This document shows positions 56,152 through 64,000 of a DNA stretch of 64,000 nucleotides, in pieces. A program made the position numbers and the translations under genes. The notes beneath the pieces were generated by a model. The model searched no databases and was not told the origin of the DNA. It was given only the letters and a program-made list of their open reading frames with translations. Within the stretch, counting starts at the first letter, position 1, and every line of letters starts with the position of its first letter. This DNA is from Aquiluna sp. (GTDB taxonomy: Bacteria > Actinomycetota > Actinomycetes > Actinomycetales > Microbacteriaceae). The stretch spans positions 1 to 64,000 of the forward strand of contig JAGYIJ010000002.1 in NCBI GenBank assembly GCA_018402685.1, in the 5' to 3' direction.

Positions 56152-57076
56152 GTTTCTCCCGGTCCCCGACTCGCTGGTCGGGGAGCGGCTGGACAATGGC
56201 ATTGCAAAGATGCTGGGGATTTCAAGAACCAAGGCCCAGGAGCTCATCGCTCAGGGCGCGGTCTTGCAAAACGGTGTGCCGGTTGGAAAATCTGATCGGC
56301 TCCATGTCGACGCCGTGATCGAAGTTGAACTCATTGAGGGACCACCCGCCCTTGAGGTCAAGGCCGAGGATGTCGATGCGCTCAAGGTGATCTTTGAGGA
56401 TGAGCACATGATCGTGATTGATAAGCCAGCGGGGGTGGTTTCTCACCCCTCGGTTGGCTTTGAGGGTCCCAGTGTCCCCGGGGTATTGCTTTCTAGAGGG
56501 ATCCAGCTTGCAACATCTGGCGCTCAGGAGCGCCAGGGCATTGTCCAAAGGCTCGATGTTGGCACCAGCGGTCTGATGGTTTTGGCAAAGGGCGAGCGGG
56601 CCTATTCGGTTTTAAAGCAAGCCTTTAGGGATAGGAGTGTGAAAAAGACCTATCACGCACTCTGCCAAGGGCATCCGGACCCAGCAGCTGGGACTATTGA
56701 CACTCCAATTGCTCGGAGTCAAAAGCATGACTATAAGTTCACGATCTCCGAGGAGGGCAAAAATGCCGTCACCCACTACACAACCCTTGAGCTGTTGCCA
56801 GCAGCAGCTCTATTGGAGATTGGGTTAGAGACAGGACGCACTCACCAGATCAGGGTTCACTTTTCACACTTCCGTCACCCCCTGGTGGGCGACCCGCTCT
56901 ATGGAGCGGACCCAACCTTGGCAGCCAAGTTGAAACTTGATAGGCAGTGGCTGCATGCAAAAAAGCTAGGCTTCAACCATCCGTTATCAGGCGATTACGT
57001 TGAATTTGAATCGGAATATCCAGCTGATCTCCAACTCGCCCTCTCGCAACTTCGAGAAGGTGGCTTGGGGCTTTAG
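56141..57076 (+). CDS. rRNA pseudouridine synthase, RluD/RluC family
   Basis: An N-terminal S4 domain (RLDNGIAKMLGISRTKAQELI) is followed by an RluA-type pseudouridine synthase: IDKPAGVVSHPS, the catalytic motif QRLDVGTSGLMVLAK, and ETGRTHQIRVHF with HPLVGDPLYG. It is expected to modify 23S rRNA. GTG 56141, with GGAGGCGG upstream, is preferred over the track start inside lspA; the protein is then 311 aa. lspA followed by rluD is a classical pair. Confidence 0.92.
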   Translation: MPSKFLPVPDSLVGERLDNGIAKMLGISRTKAQELIAQGAVLQNGVPVGKSDRLHVDAVIEVELIEGPPALEVKAEDVDALKVIFEDEHMIVIDKPAGVVSHPSVGFEGPSVPGVLLSRGIQLATSGAQERQGIVQRLDVGTSGLMVLAKGERAYSVLKQAFRDRSVKKTYHALCQGHPDPAAGTIDTPIARSQKHDYKFTISEEGKNAVTHYTTLELLPAAALLEIGLETGRTHQIRVHFSHFRHPLVGDPLYGADPTLAAKLKLDRQWLHAKKLGFNHPLSGDYVEFESEYPADLQLALSQLREGGLGL

Positions 57077-57102
57077 CATTTATCCCCTAGGGAAGGTGAA
57101 GC

Positions 57103-60100
57103 GTGTCAGATAAGTCGTTTGTCCACCTTCACAACCACACCGAATATTCCATGCTCGATGGTGCTGCTCGAATAAGCCAGCTGGTTTCCAAGGCGGCCGA
57201 GATGGAAATGCCCGCAATTGCGATGACCGATCATGGCAACACCCACGGTGCCTATGAGTTCTGGAAACAGTCCAACGCGGTTGGGATTAAGCCCATCATT
57301 GGCATTGAGGCCTACCTTGCTCCCGAATCCAGGCTCTTGAAGCAAAAGGTTCGCTGGGGCGACGGGGGAGATGATGATGTTTCGGGAGGTGGCGCATACA
57401 GCCACATCACTATGTGGTCAACGGACAACGCCTCGATGCAGAACCTGTTCCGACTCTCATCCGAGGGCTATCTCTCGGGTTACTACTTCAAACCCAGAAT
57501 CGATCGAGAGCTACTCAACAAATACGGCAAGGGCATCATTGCTACCACCGGTTGCCCGGGTGGCGAGGTGCAGACCAGGCTGCGCATGGGGCAGTATGAC
57601 GAGGCGCTCAAAACAGCTGCCGAATTCAGGGACATCTTCGGCAAGGGGAACTACTACGTCGAGGTGATGGATCACGCACTGGCAATCGAAAAGCGCGTCC
57701 GTGATGATCTGTTGCGGCTTGCAAAAGATCTGGATCTTCCGCTGGTCGGAACCAACGATTTGCACTACACGAATCAAGAGGACGCTGTTGCCCACGATGC
57801 GCTGCTTTGCGTTCAGGTCGGCAGCAACCTAAATGATCCGAATCGGTTCAAGTTTGAGTCTCAGGAGTACTACCTGAAATCGCCCAAGCAAATGCGGGAT
57901 CTGTTTAGCGAGATCCCGGAAGCGGCAGACAACACCCTTTTGATTGCCGAGCGTTGCGAAATCAACTTTGAAAAGCGGGATCTGATGCCCAGGTTCCCAA
58001 TCCCAGAGGGGCAAACCGAGGCGCAGTGGCTTGAGCGCGAGGTCTGGGAGGGAATGGCTAAGCGCTTCCCCAATGGCTACTCAGACAAGCACAAAGAGCA
58101 GGCCGGCTATGAAATTGATGTCATCATCAAGATGGGCTTCCCCGGCTACTTCCTCGTCGTCTCGGACTTTATCCGTTGGGCCCGGGAGCAGGGGATTCGA
58201 GTGGGGCCTGGTCGCGGTTCGGCTGCCGGCTCCTTGGCCTCTTATGCCCTCGGTATCACCGAGCTGGATCCACTCGAACACGATCTAATCTTTGAGCGCT
58301 TTTTGAACCCCGAACGACTCTCAATGCCAGATATCGATGTTGACTTTGACGATCGCCGCAGACCCGAGGTTATTCGCTACGTCACCGAGAAATATGGCGA
58401 TGACAGGGTGGCGCAGATTGTGACCTTTGGAACCATCAAGGCCAAGCAGGCCCTGAAGGACTCCGCAAGGGTCTTGGCGATGCCCTACGCGGTCGGTGAG
58501 AAGCTCACCAAGGCCATGCCAGCAATGGTTCTAGGTCGAGATGTGTCGCTGGATGATGTCGTCAACGAGAACTCAGAGCGCTACAGCGAGGCGGCCGAGT
58601 TCAGAGACATCATTGCTAACGACCCAGAGAGTGCTCAGGTGTTTGAGCTGGCCAAGGGGCTGGAGTCGCTGAAGCGACAGTGGGGTGTTCACGCTGCAGG
58701 GGTGATCATGTCGGCGGAACCTCTAATGGACGTGATTCCAATCATGAAGCGTGAAGAAGACGGCGCGATTATCACGCAGTTTGACCAGCCTCCGTGCGAG
58801 GAGCTTGGCCTTCTAAAGATGGACTTTTTGGGTCTTCGAAACCTGACGGTGATCGATGATGCCTTAGAGAACATTAAGACCAACCGTGGCCAGAGCGTTG
58901 TGTTAGAGCAATTGGATCTCAACGAGGACCAAAACACCTTTGAACTGTTATCGCGAGGTGACACCCTCGGGGTGTTCCAGCTCGACAGTGACAATATGCG
59001 TTCGCTTCTGCGCATGCTAAAGCCGACCGAGTTTGAGCACATTTCAGCGGTGATTGCGCTGTATCGACCGGGCCCAATGGGAATGAACTCACACACCAAC
59101 TACGCGCAGCGAAAAAATGGACTGCAACAATCCGAGGGCGTGCACCCTGAGTTGGTAGAGCCACTGAGGGAGATCCTGGATCCCACCTACGGCCTGATTG
59201 TTTATCAGGAGCAGGTGATGGCGGCCGCTCAGCGAGTTGCCGGCTACACCCTGGGTCAAGCCGATTTGCTCAGGCGAGCCATGGGCAAGAAAAAGCCGGA
59301 GGAGCTGGATAAGCAATACGAGATCTTCCAAAAGGGAATGCTTGACAACGGGTACTCCGAGGCTGCGGTGAAGGCTCTCTGGGACACCCTGCTGCCATTT
59401 GCCGACTACGCCTTCAACAAGGCGCACTCTGCCGGCTACGGCGTGCTCTCTTACTGGACCGGATACCTAAAGGCGAACTTCCCAGCCGAATATATGGCGG
59501 CACTTTTGACCTCCGTGGGGGATTCAAAGGACAAGCTCGCAATCTATCTAAACGAGTGTCGCAGGATGGGTATCAAGGTATTGCCGCCGGACGTGAATGA
59601 ATCGATAGACGTCTTTGCCGCGGTTGGTGAGGACATTCGATTTGGGCTCGGTGCAGTTAGGAACGTCGGTCACAATGTGGTTTCGTCAATTGTTGAGGCT
59701 AGGTCAGTTGAGAAGTTCAGCTCTTTTGATGACTACCTAACCAGGGTGTCGCAGCAGGCCAGCACCAAGCGAGTGGTGGAGTCCATGATTAAGGCCGGAG
59801 CGTTTGACTCCATGGGTCACACCAGAAGGTCGCTGGTCGCAATCCATGAGGAGGCCATCGAAGCCTGTGCCTCAAAGAAGAAGCAGGCTGCCAGCGGGCA
59901 GATGGATCTATTTGGTTCACTTATGGGAGACGATCCGTCGATAGTTGCAGTGCCGGATCTACCCGAGTGGACTAAGCGTGACCTTTTGGCCCACGAGCGC
60001 GAGATGCTTGGGCTCTATGTCTCGGATCACCCGTTGGCTGGCCAAGAGGCGATGCTCATGCGTCACAGTGACATGGGAACTCTCGCCCTCAAGGAGGGCA

Positions 60101-60594
60101 ATGTCGAAGATGGTGAGACCGTAACACTGGCCGGTCTGATTACTCAGGTCCAACACAAGGTCGCAAGGTCTTCCGGGAACCATTATGGGCAGCTGAGCCT
60201 GGAGGACTTCTCTGGTGAGATAACCGTGATGTTTATGGGTAAGACCTACTTGGAGAACCGGGAGAATTTGCAAACCGACCTCACGGTCTCGGTTCGAGGC
60301 CGGGTCTCTCGCAGGGACGATGGCATGACCCTGCAGGCCTATTCGATTGACGTCCTAGACGCCGGTCGAGAAAATGGCGGAATTCTCAAACTCAGCATGA
60401 GCGAGAACGTCGCTACCAAGCAGAACCTCTTGAAACTTCAGCAGATATTGGAAAAATACCCTGGTCCCTGCGAGGTTCAGGTGAAGCTGACCGCTTCGGC
60501 ACCAAAGCACTTCATGTTGCAGCAACGGGTCGACATAAGTCATGACCTGTTTGGTGAGCTCAAGGCTCTTTTGGGTCCGGACTCGGTTAGCTAA
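57103..60594 (+). CDS. dnaE: DNA polymerase III alpha subunit
   Basis: The replicative polymerase of 1163 aa, DnaE1 type. The N-terminal PHP domain starts FVHLHNHTEYSMLDG. The catalytic core includes GPGRGSAAGSLASYALGIT and the metal-binding PDIDVDFDDRRRPEVI; helix-hairpin-helix and OB-fold regions follow (VTLAGLITQVQHK, then DFSGEITVMFMG). No inserted exonuclease domain of the PolC type is seen. The GTG start has GGAAGG upstream. It is complete with no frame break over 3.5 kb. Confidence 0.97.
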   Translation: MSDKSFVHLHNHTEYSMLDGAARISQLVSKAAEMEMPAIAMTDHGNTHGAYEFWKQSNAVGIKPIIGIEAYLAPESRLLKQKVRWGDGGDDDVSGGGAYSHITMWSTDNASMQNLFRLSSEGYLSGYYFKPRIDRELLNKYGKGIIATTGCPGGEVQTRLRMGQYDEALKTAAEFRDIFGKGNYYVEVMDHALAIEKRVRDDLLRLAKDLDLPLVGTNDLHYTNQEDAVAHDALLCVQVGSNLNDPNRFKFESQEYYLKSPKQMRDLFSEIPEAADNTLLIAERCEINFEKRDLMPRFPIPEGQTEAQWLEREVWEGMAKRFPNGYSDKHKEQAGYEIDVIIKMGFPGYFLVVSDFIRWAREQGIRVGPGRGSAAGSLASYALGITELDPLEHDLIFERFLNPERLSMPDIDVDFDDRRRPEVIRYVTEKYGDDRVAQIVTFGTIKAKQALKDSARVLAMPYAVGEKLTKAMPAMVLGRDVSLDDVVNENSERYSEAAEFRDIIANDPESAQVFELAKGLESLKRQWGVHAAGVIMSAEPLMDVIPIMKREEDGAIITQFDQPPCEELGLLKMDFLGLRNLTVIDDALENIKTNRGQSVVLEQLDLNEDQNTFELLSRGDTLGVFQLDSDNMRSLLRMLKPTEFEHISAVIALYRPGPMGMNSHTNYAQRKNGLQQSEGVHPELVEPLREILDPTYGLIVYQEQVMAAAQRVAGYTLGQADLLRRAMGKKKPEELDKQYEIFQKGMLDNGYSEAAVKALWDTLLPFADYAFNKAHSAGYGVLSYWTGYLKANFPAEYMAALLTSVGDSKDKLAIYLNECRRMGIKVLPPDVNESIDVFAAVGEDIRFGLGAVRNVGHNVVSSIVEARSVEKFSSFDDYLTRVSQQASTKRVVESMIKAGAFDSMGHTRRSLVAIHEEAIEACASKKKQAASGQMDLFGSLMGDDPSIVAVPDLPEWTKRDLLAHEREMLGLYVSDHPLAGQEAMLMRHSDMGTLALKEGNVEDGETVTLAGLITQVQHKVARSSGNHYGQLSLEDFSGEITVMFMGKTYLENRENLQTDLTVSVRGRVSRRDDGMTLQAYSIDVLDAGRENGGILKLSMSENVATKQNLLKLQQILEKYPGPCEVQVKLTASAPKHFMLQQRVDISHDLFGELKALLGPDSVS

Positions 60595-61115
60595 GAGTTG
60601 TCTTTTAGGCGCATACCCAGCGAGTGATAGCCGCGTTGGAAATAGACCAGTGGCTCGGTGGCACTTCTGAAGCTCTCGGCACTCAAAGCATCAAGCACGA
60701 TCATTGCATTGGCCTCGATCTCGGTGCGAGAGCGCACCTTCGCCACTAGCACCGCAGGAACTTGATGAAAAACCGGAACCGAATTGGGTCCGATTGAAAA
60801 CTCGACATCTGTGAAGCGCTGCTCTTTGTCGGCAGCCATCTTCTCGGCCAGCCAAAGCGTGCCAGCATCCAGCGTGTGGATTGCCACAATTGCCCCCGGG
60901 GAGAGGTGCTTGTAGCTCGATGAGCCCTGGGCAATGTTGAGCGACACCAGCGGTGGATTAGATCCAAGCGAGGTCACCGATGAGGCCGTGAAGCCAATCG
61001 GCTCTCCGTCGTTTGTGACCGAGGTCACCACCGTTATGCCCGAGGCGTGATTGCGGAAAACTGTTTTTAGGGCTTCTGAGCCTTGAAGCGCGAAGCTTGG
61101 GGAATTGTCATTCAT
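60591..61115 (-). CDS. Flavin reductase-like domain protein
   Basis: A 174-aa protein of the FMN-binding split-barrel flavin reductase family. The typical start is FRNHASGITVVTSVTNDGEP, then GFTASSVTSLGSNPPLVSLN and a Ser-rich flavin-binding loop. Proteins of this type supply reduced flavin to monooxygenases, but no monooxygenase is nearby, so the partner is unknown. It converges on dnaE with a 4-base overlap and diverges from hisD with a 47-base gap. Confidence 0.87.
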   Translation of the reverse strand: MNDNSPSFALQGSEALKTVFRNHASGITVVTSVTNDGEPIGFTASSVTSLGSNPPLVSLNIAQGSSSYKHLSPGAIVAIHTLDAGTLWLAEKMAADKEQRFTDVEFSIGPNSVPVFHQVPAVLVAKVRSRTEIEANAMIVLDALSAESFRSATEPLVYFQRGYHSLGMRLKDNS

Positions 61116-61162
61116 CTCCCGATAAGGTTAGGGCATCCAAATCACTAGAAGCAGGTCATAGC

Positions 61163-62464
61163 GTGCGCAAAGTCAAATTGCCCACCAATTTGGGGGCGAA
61201 TCAGGTCAATAGCTTGATTCCGCGAGCCGCTGTGAGCATCTCAAGTGTGACTGAAGCGGTCGAATCGTTGATTAGCGAAGTTCGTGACGACTCCATGGCT
61301 GCACTCATTAGGCACGCTGAGAGATTTGATGGGGTTGTTCCAACAAATTTTCGTGTCCCTCAACAAGCTATTGATCAAGCTCTTGCAGAGCTCAGTCTTG
61401 AACTCCGCGGGGCAATCGAGGAATCAATTTCCCGAGTCAGAAAAGTATCCCTTGCCACCATGCCCAGCGATGCCAAAATCTCGTTGGCCGAAGGTGCTGA
61501 GGTTTCGCAGGTTTACGTGCCGGTGGAATCGGTTGGGCTCTATGTTCCTGGCGGTAAGGCTGTCTACCCATCGAGTGTGATCATGAATGCGGTCCCAGCT
61601 CAGGTGGCCAGGGTTCCAAGGATTGCAGTTTGCTCTCCGGCGCAAAAAGAAAACGATGGGCTTCCCAATCCCACGATTTTGGCCACCTGCGCACTACTTG
61701 GAATCGAAGAGGTTTATGCAATCGGTGGGGCGAGTGCGGTGGCGGCATTTGCCTATGGGGTTCAGGAGATTGGTCTCGAGCCGGTTCGCCTGGTCACAGG
61801 CCCAGGAAACATTTATGTTGCAGCAGCGAAGCGGGCTTTACGGGGTGTAATCGGTATCGATTCCGAGGCGGGTCCAACCGAGATCTTGATAATTGCGGAT
61901 TCGAGTGCGAATCCTAGATTTGTCGCAGCGGATCTAATCTCTCAGGCTGAGCATGATGAAAACGCGGCGGCGGTCTTGGTCACGGACTCTCAAGAGTTAA
62001 TCGATGCAGTCGAACTGGAGCTTGAAAGACAAATCCCAAGAGCCTCCAACCGAGAGCGGATCGAGGTCTCCCTATCTGGAGAGCAGTCCGCGCTGGTGTT
62101 GGCAGAGAGCATCGATCAGGCGGTTTTTGTAGCCAACGAGTACGCCACCGAGCACCTCGAGATTCACACCCAAAATGCCGCCGAGTTGGCGACGCGTATT
62201 GTCAACGCCGGTGCAGTCTTCATTGGCGAAAACACTCCGGTGAGTCTTGGGGACTACCTGGCCGGGTCGAACCACGTTTTGCCCACTTCGCAGCAGGCAA
62301 AGTTTGGTCCTGGTCTTGGCGTTCACACCTTTTTGAGACCACAGCAGCGAATCCACTACAGCGCTCAGGGCTTGGCCGAAATTGCTGATCTGGTTGATAG
62401 ATTTGCGGTAGCTGAGGGGCTCGGAGCCCATGGCACCGCTGCCAAGATTAGGTTTGAGAACTAA
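61163..62464 (+). CDS. hisD: Histidinol dehydrogenase
   Basis: NAD-dependent two-step oxidation of L-histidinol to histidine. [61 protein letters not shown] and ATEHLEIHT (metal and substrate residues) are all present. I choose GTG 61163 ([11 protein letters not shown]) instead of the upstream track start, giving 433 aa. No other his gene is in the window up to 64000, so hisD is separated from any his genes further away. The stop overlaps the nrdR ATG. Confidence 0.95.
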   Translation: MRKVKLPTNLGANQVNSLIPRAAVSISSVTEAVESLISEVRDDSMAALIRHAERFDGVVPTNFRVPQQAIDQALAELSLELRGAIEESISRVRKVSLATMPSDAKISLAEGAEVSQVYVPVESVGLYVPGGKAVYPSSVIMNAVPAQVARVPRIAVCSPAQKENDGLPNPTILATCALLGIEEVYAIGGASAVAAFAYGVQEIGLEPVRLVTGPGNIYVAAAKRALRGVIGIDSEAGPTEILIIADSSANPRFVAADLISQAEHDENAAAVLVTDSQELIDAVELELERQIPRASNRERIEVSLSGEQSALVLAESIDQAVFVANEYATEHLEIHTQNAAELATRIVNAGAVFIGENTPVSLGDYLAGSNHVLPTSQQAKFGPGLGVHTFLRPQQRIHYSAQGLAEIADLVDRFAVAEGLGAHGTAAKIRFEN

Positions 62465-62904
62465 TGCACTGTCCATTTTGTAGGAATTCAGACTCTAGGG
62501 TCATTGACTCGCGAACCTCTGACGATGGTTCATCGATCAGAAGGCGCAGACAGTGCCCTGAGTGCCAAAAGCGCTTCACAACCATCGAGACTGCCAGCCT
62601 GATGGTTACCAAGCGCAGCGGGGTCACAGAGCCTTTCTCGAGAGACAAGATAGTTTCTGGTGTCAGAAAGGCCTGCCAGGGCAGGCCCGTCACCGATGCG
62701 GATCTAGCGCTATTGGCCCAGCAGGTCGAAGAGGCCTTGCGATCAACCGGTGCGGCCAGCATTGAGGCTCAAGACATCGGCCTTGCGATTTTGGAGCCGC
62801 TTCGAAACCTGGATCACGTGGCATTCATGAGGTTCGCGAGCGTTTATCAGGCCTGGGACTCGCTCGATGACTTCAAATCCGCCATCGATGAGCTGCGGGG
62901 GTAA
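62464..62904 (+). CDS. nrdR: Transcriptional repressor NrdR
   Basis: An ATP-cone and zinc-ribbon repressor of ribonucleotide reductase genes. The N-terminal zinc ribbon is [15 protein letters not shown] and [13 protein letters not shown]; the ATP-cone begins [16 protein letters not shown]. The length of 146 aa is typical. It recognises NrdR boxes upstream of nrd operons, which are not in this window. The overlapping start with hisD suggests co-transcription. Confidence 0.95.
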   Translation: MHCPFCRNSDSRVIDSRTSDDGSSIRRRRQCPECQKRFTTIETASLMVTKRSGVTEPFSRDKIVSGVRKACQGRPVTDADLALLAQQVEEALRSTGAASIEAQDIGLAILEPLRNLDHVAFMRFASVYQAWDSLDDFKSAIDELRG

Positions 62905-62910
62905 TAGCGA

Positions 62911-63897
62911 ATGCTTTATCGCGTGGTGTTCAACCTCATTTTCAAGCGGATGGACCCCGAGCTAGCTCATGACCTAGTGGTCTTTGGTCTCAAATTTCTC
63001 TCCGCTATCGGGCTCTTGCGCCCAAGGCGCTCTTCCAGTTCCGAAAAGGTAATGGGTCTGGAGTTTGAAAATCGATTCGGGATGGCCGCCGGCTTTGACA
63101 AAAATGCGGAGCTAATAAAACCGCTTTACGCACTTGGCTTTTCCCACATCGAAATCGGTACCGTTACAAAGCTCGCGCAGCCAGGCAATCCAAAGCCAAG
63201 AATGTTTCGCTTGCCGGAATCAAACGCTCTGATAAATCGAATGGGTTTCAACAACGATGGTGCGGACGAGATTGCCCTGAGGTTGAAAAGTTTGCGTTCT
63301 CAAGGATCCCGGCTTCCGATTATTGGCGTGAACATCGGCAAGAACAAAGACACATCACCTGCCGATGCGCCAGCGGACTATCGCTATTGCACGAAGTTGC
63401 TTGCCCCACTGGCTGACTACCTGGTGGTGAATGTCTCCTCGCCCAATACCCCTGGGCTTCGGGATCTGCAGCAGGTGGAATCGCTGAGGCCGATTCTTGG
63501 AGCGGTTTTGGATGCAGCGGCTAACACCCCGGTGCTTGTGAAGATTGCGCCAGATTTATCAGATGAAGACATCAAGGCAGTCTGCCAGCTCGTTTTGGAG
63601 CTGGATTTAGAGGGCGTGGTCGCAACCAACACCACGATCTCAAGGGCTTTAGTTGAGGGTCAAGTCAATTCACAGGAGCCAGGTGGACTCAGTGGCTCGG
63701 TGCTCTTTGACAGGGCCAACGAAGTGGTGGGGCTAGTTCGATCCGAGCTCGGCAAGGACAAGGTAGTGATTGGGGTCGGGGGAGTGAGTACTCGCGAAGA
63801 CTTCAACAATATGATCAAAGCCGGTGCTGACCTGGTTCAGGCCTACACCGGCTTTGTCTATGGCGGGCCACTCTGGCCGCGCCGAGTAACTAGCTAG
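62911..63897 (+). CDS. pyrD: Dihydroorotate dehydrogenase (quinone), class 2
   Basis: A membrane-associated flavoenzyme that oxidises dihydroorotate with quinone. The N-terminal helix region (DPELAHDLVVFGLKFL) typical of class 2 is present, then NRFGMAAGFDKNAELI, EIGTVTKLAQPGNPKPR, VNVSSPNTPGLRDLQ with the catalytic Ser, and VIGVGGVSTREDF. The length is 328 aa. pyrG, the final CTP step of the same pathway, is 55 kb upstream. The stop overlaps that of the convergent partial gene. Confidence 0.95.
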   Translation: MLYRVVFNLIFKRMDPELAHDLVVFGLKFLSAIGLLRPRRSSSSEKVMGLEFENRFGMAAGFDKNAELIKPLYALGFSHIEIGTVTKLAQPGNPKPRMFRLPESNALINRMGFNNDGADEIALRLKSLRSQGSRLPIIGVNIGKNKDTSPADAPADYRYCTKLLAPLADYLVVNVSSPNTPGLRDLQQVESLRPILGAVLDAAANTPVLVKIAPDLSDEDIKAVCQLVLELDLEGVVATNTTISRALVEGQVNSQEPGGLSGSVLFDRANEVVGLVRSELGKDKVVIGVGGVSTREDFNNMIKAGADLVQAYTGFVYGGPLWPRRVTS

Positions 63898-64000
63898 CAG
63901 GGTCTAGTGTCGGGGCTCTTAGTCAGAGTCGGGTCGGTAATGATGCTTCCGGCCAACACCTCGTCAACTTTGGCCATGACCTCTGATGGAATCTTCTTGC
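63894..64000 (-). CDS. C-terminal end of a minus-strand gene, possibly an ABC substrate-binding protein
   Basis: Read on the minus strand, the last 107 bases give an open frame with KKIPSEVMAKVDEVLAGSII near the edge, ending SPDTRPC-stop. The pattern of a helix with VP/IP-x-E-V followed by an IxxGxI turn resembles the C-terminus of basic membrane protein (BMP/PnrA) type lipoproteins. With only 35 codons this is a weak guess. The gene continues beyond the window. Confidence 0.45.
   Translation of the reverse strand, partial: KKIPSEVMAKVDEVLAGSIITDPTLTKSPDTRPC

Overview
The window is a 64 kb stretch of a small, tightly packed actinobacterial chromosome. Family Microbacteriaceae is most likely, and a streamlined freshwater type (the Luna lineage, Rhodoluna or Aquiluna relatives) is plausible. 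The case rests on moderate GC, 4-bp start/stop overlaps, many GTG and TTG starts, and actinobacterial signature genes (mraZ-dcw-sepF-divIVA, garA/ftsR, class II DAHP synthase next to an Rv2175c homologue, DUF3040). Genus placement is inference; no database search was possible.

Layout. 1-360: 3' end of 23S rRNA, 5S rRNA and a terminator. 391-15845: one long plus-strand run with a TPR-like protein, a HAD-IIA phosphatase, a 35-aa coiled-coil microprotein, tlyA, nadK, recN, pyrG, xerD, a parA-like gene, scpA, scpB, a RluB-type enzyme, chorismate mutase, tyrA, cmk, der and a DUF368 membrane protein. 15869-21423: tRNA-Pro(GGG) followed by a secreted GLUG-repeat protein, then the same unit again as a decayed tRNA-Pro copy plus a second, shorter GLUG protein. 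21487-22568: small accessory genes, including an orphan HigA-like antitoxin fused to what looks like the stump of its HigB toxin. 22677-38598: housekeeping metabolism and regulation (metF, a pgsA-like gene, garA, ftsR, a second MerR gene, pyruvate carboxylase between two ParA/MinD ATPases, def, acyl-CoA ligase, ROK glucokinase, plsC, DAHP synthase, polyprenyl synthase). 38691-57076: the division and cell wall cluster from mraZ to divIVA, then lspA and a RluD-type enzyme. 57103-64000: dnaE, a flavin reductase, hisD, nrdR, pyrD and the tail of a minus-strand gene.

How the genes work together. The dcw block makes UDP-MurNAc-pentapeptide (MurC-F), lipid II (MraY, MurG) and septal wall (FtsW, FtsI), and places the divisome (FtsZ, SepF, FtsQ, FtsL) and the poles (DivIVA). 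ScpA/ScpB, XerD and the ParA-like protein serve chromosome organisation. GarA and Pyc control and feed the TCA cycle. DAHP synthase, chorismate mutase and TyrA belong to aromatic amino acid synthesis.

Quality note. At least eleven single-base reading-frame breaks cut ten otherwise well conserved genes, several of them normally essential (pyrG, murC, murD). Most lie in short homopolymers. They look like sequence errors rather than gene decay, and one of them creates a false FHA-MerR fusion. I annotate the repaired gene spans. The most interesting real biology is the duplicated tRNA-Pro/GLUG secreted-protein locus with its conserved leader and unrecognised shared C-terminal module.
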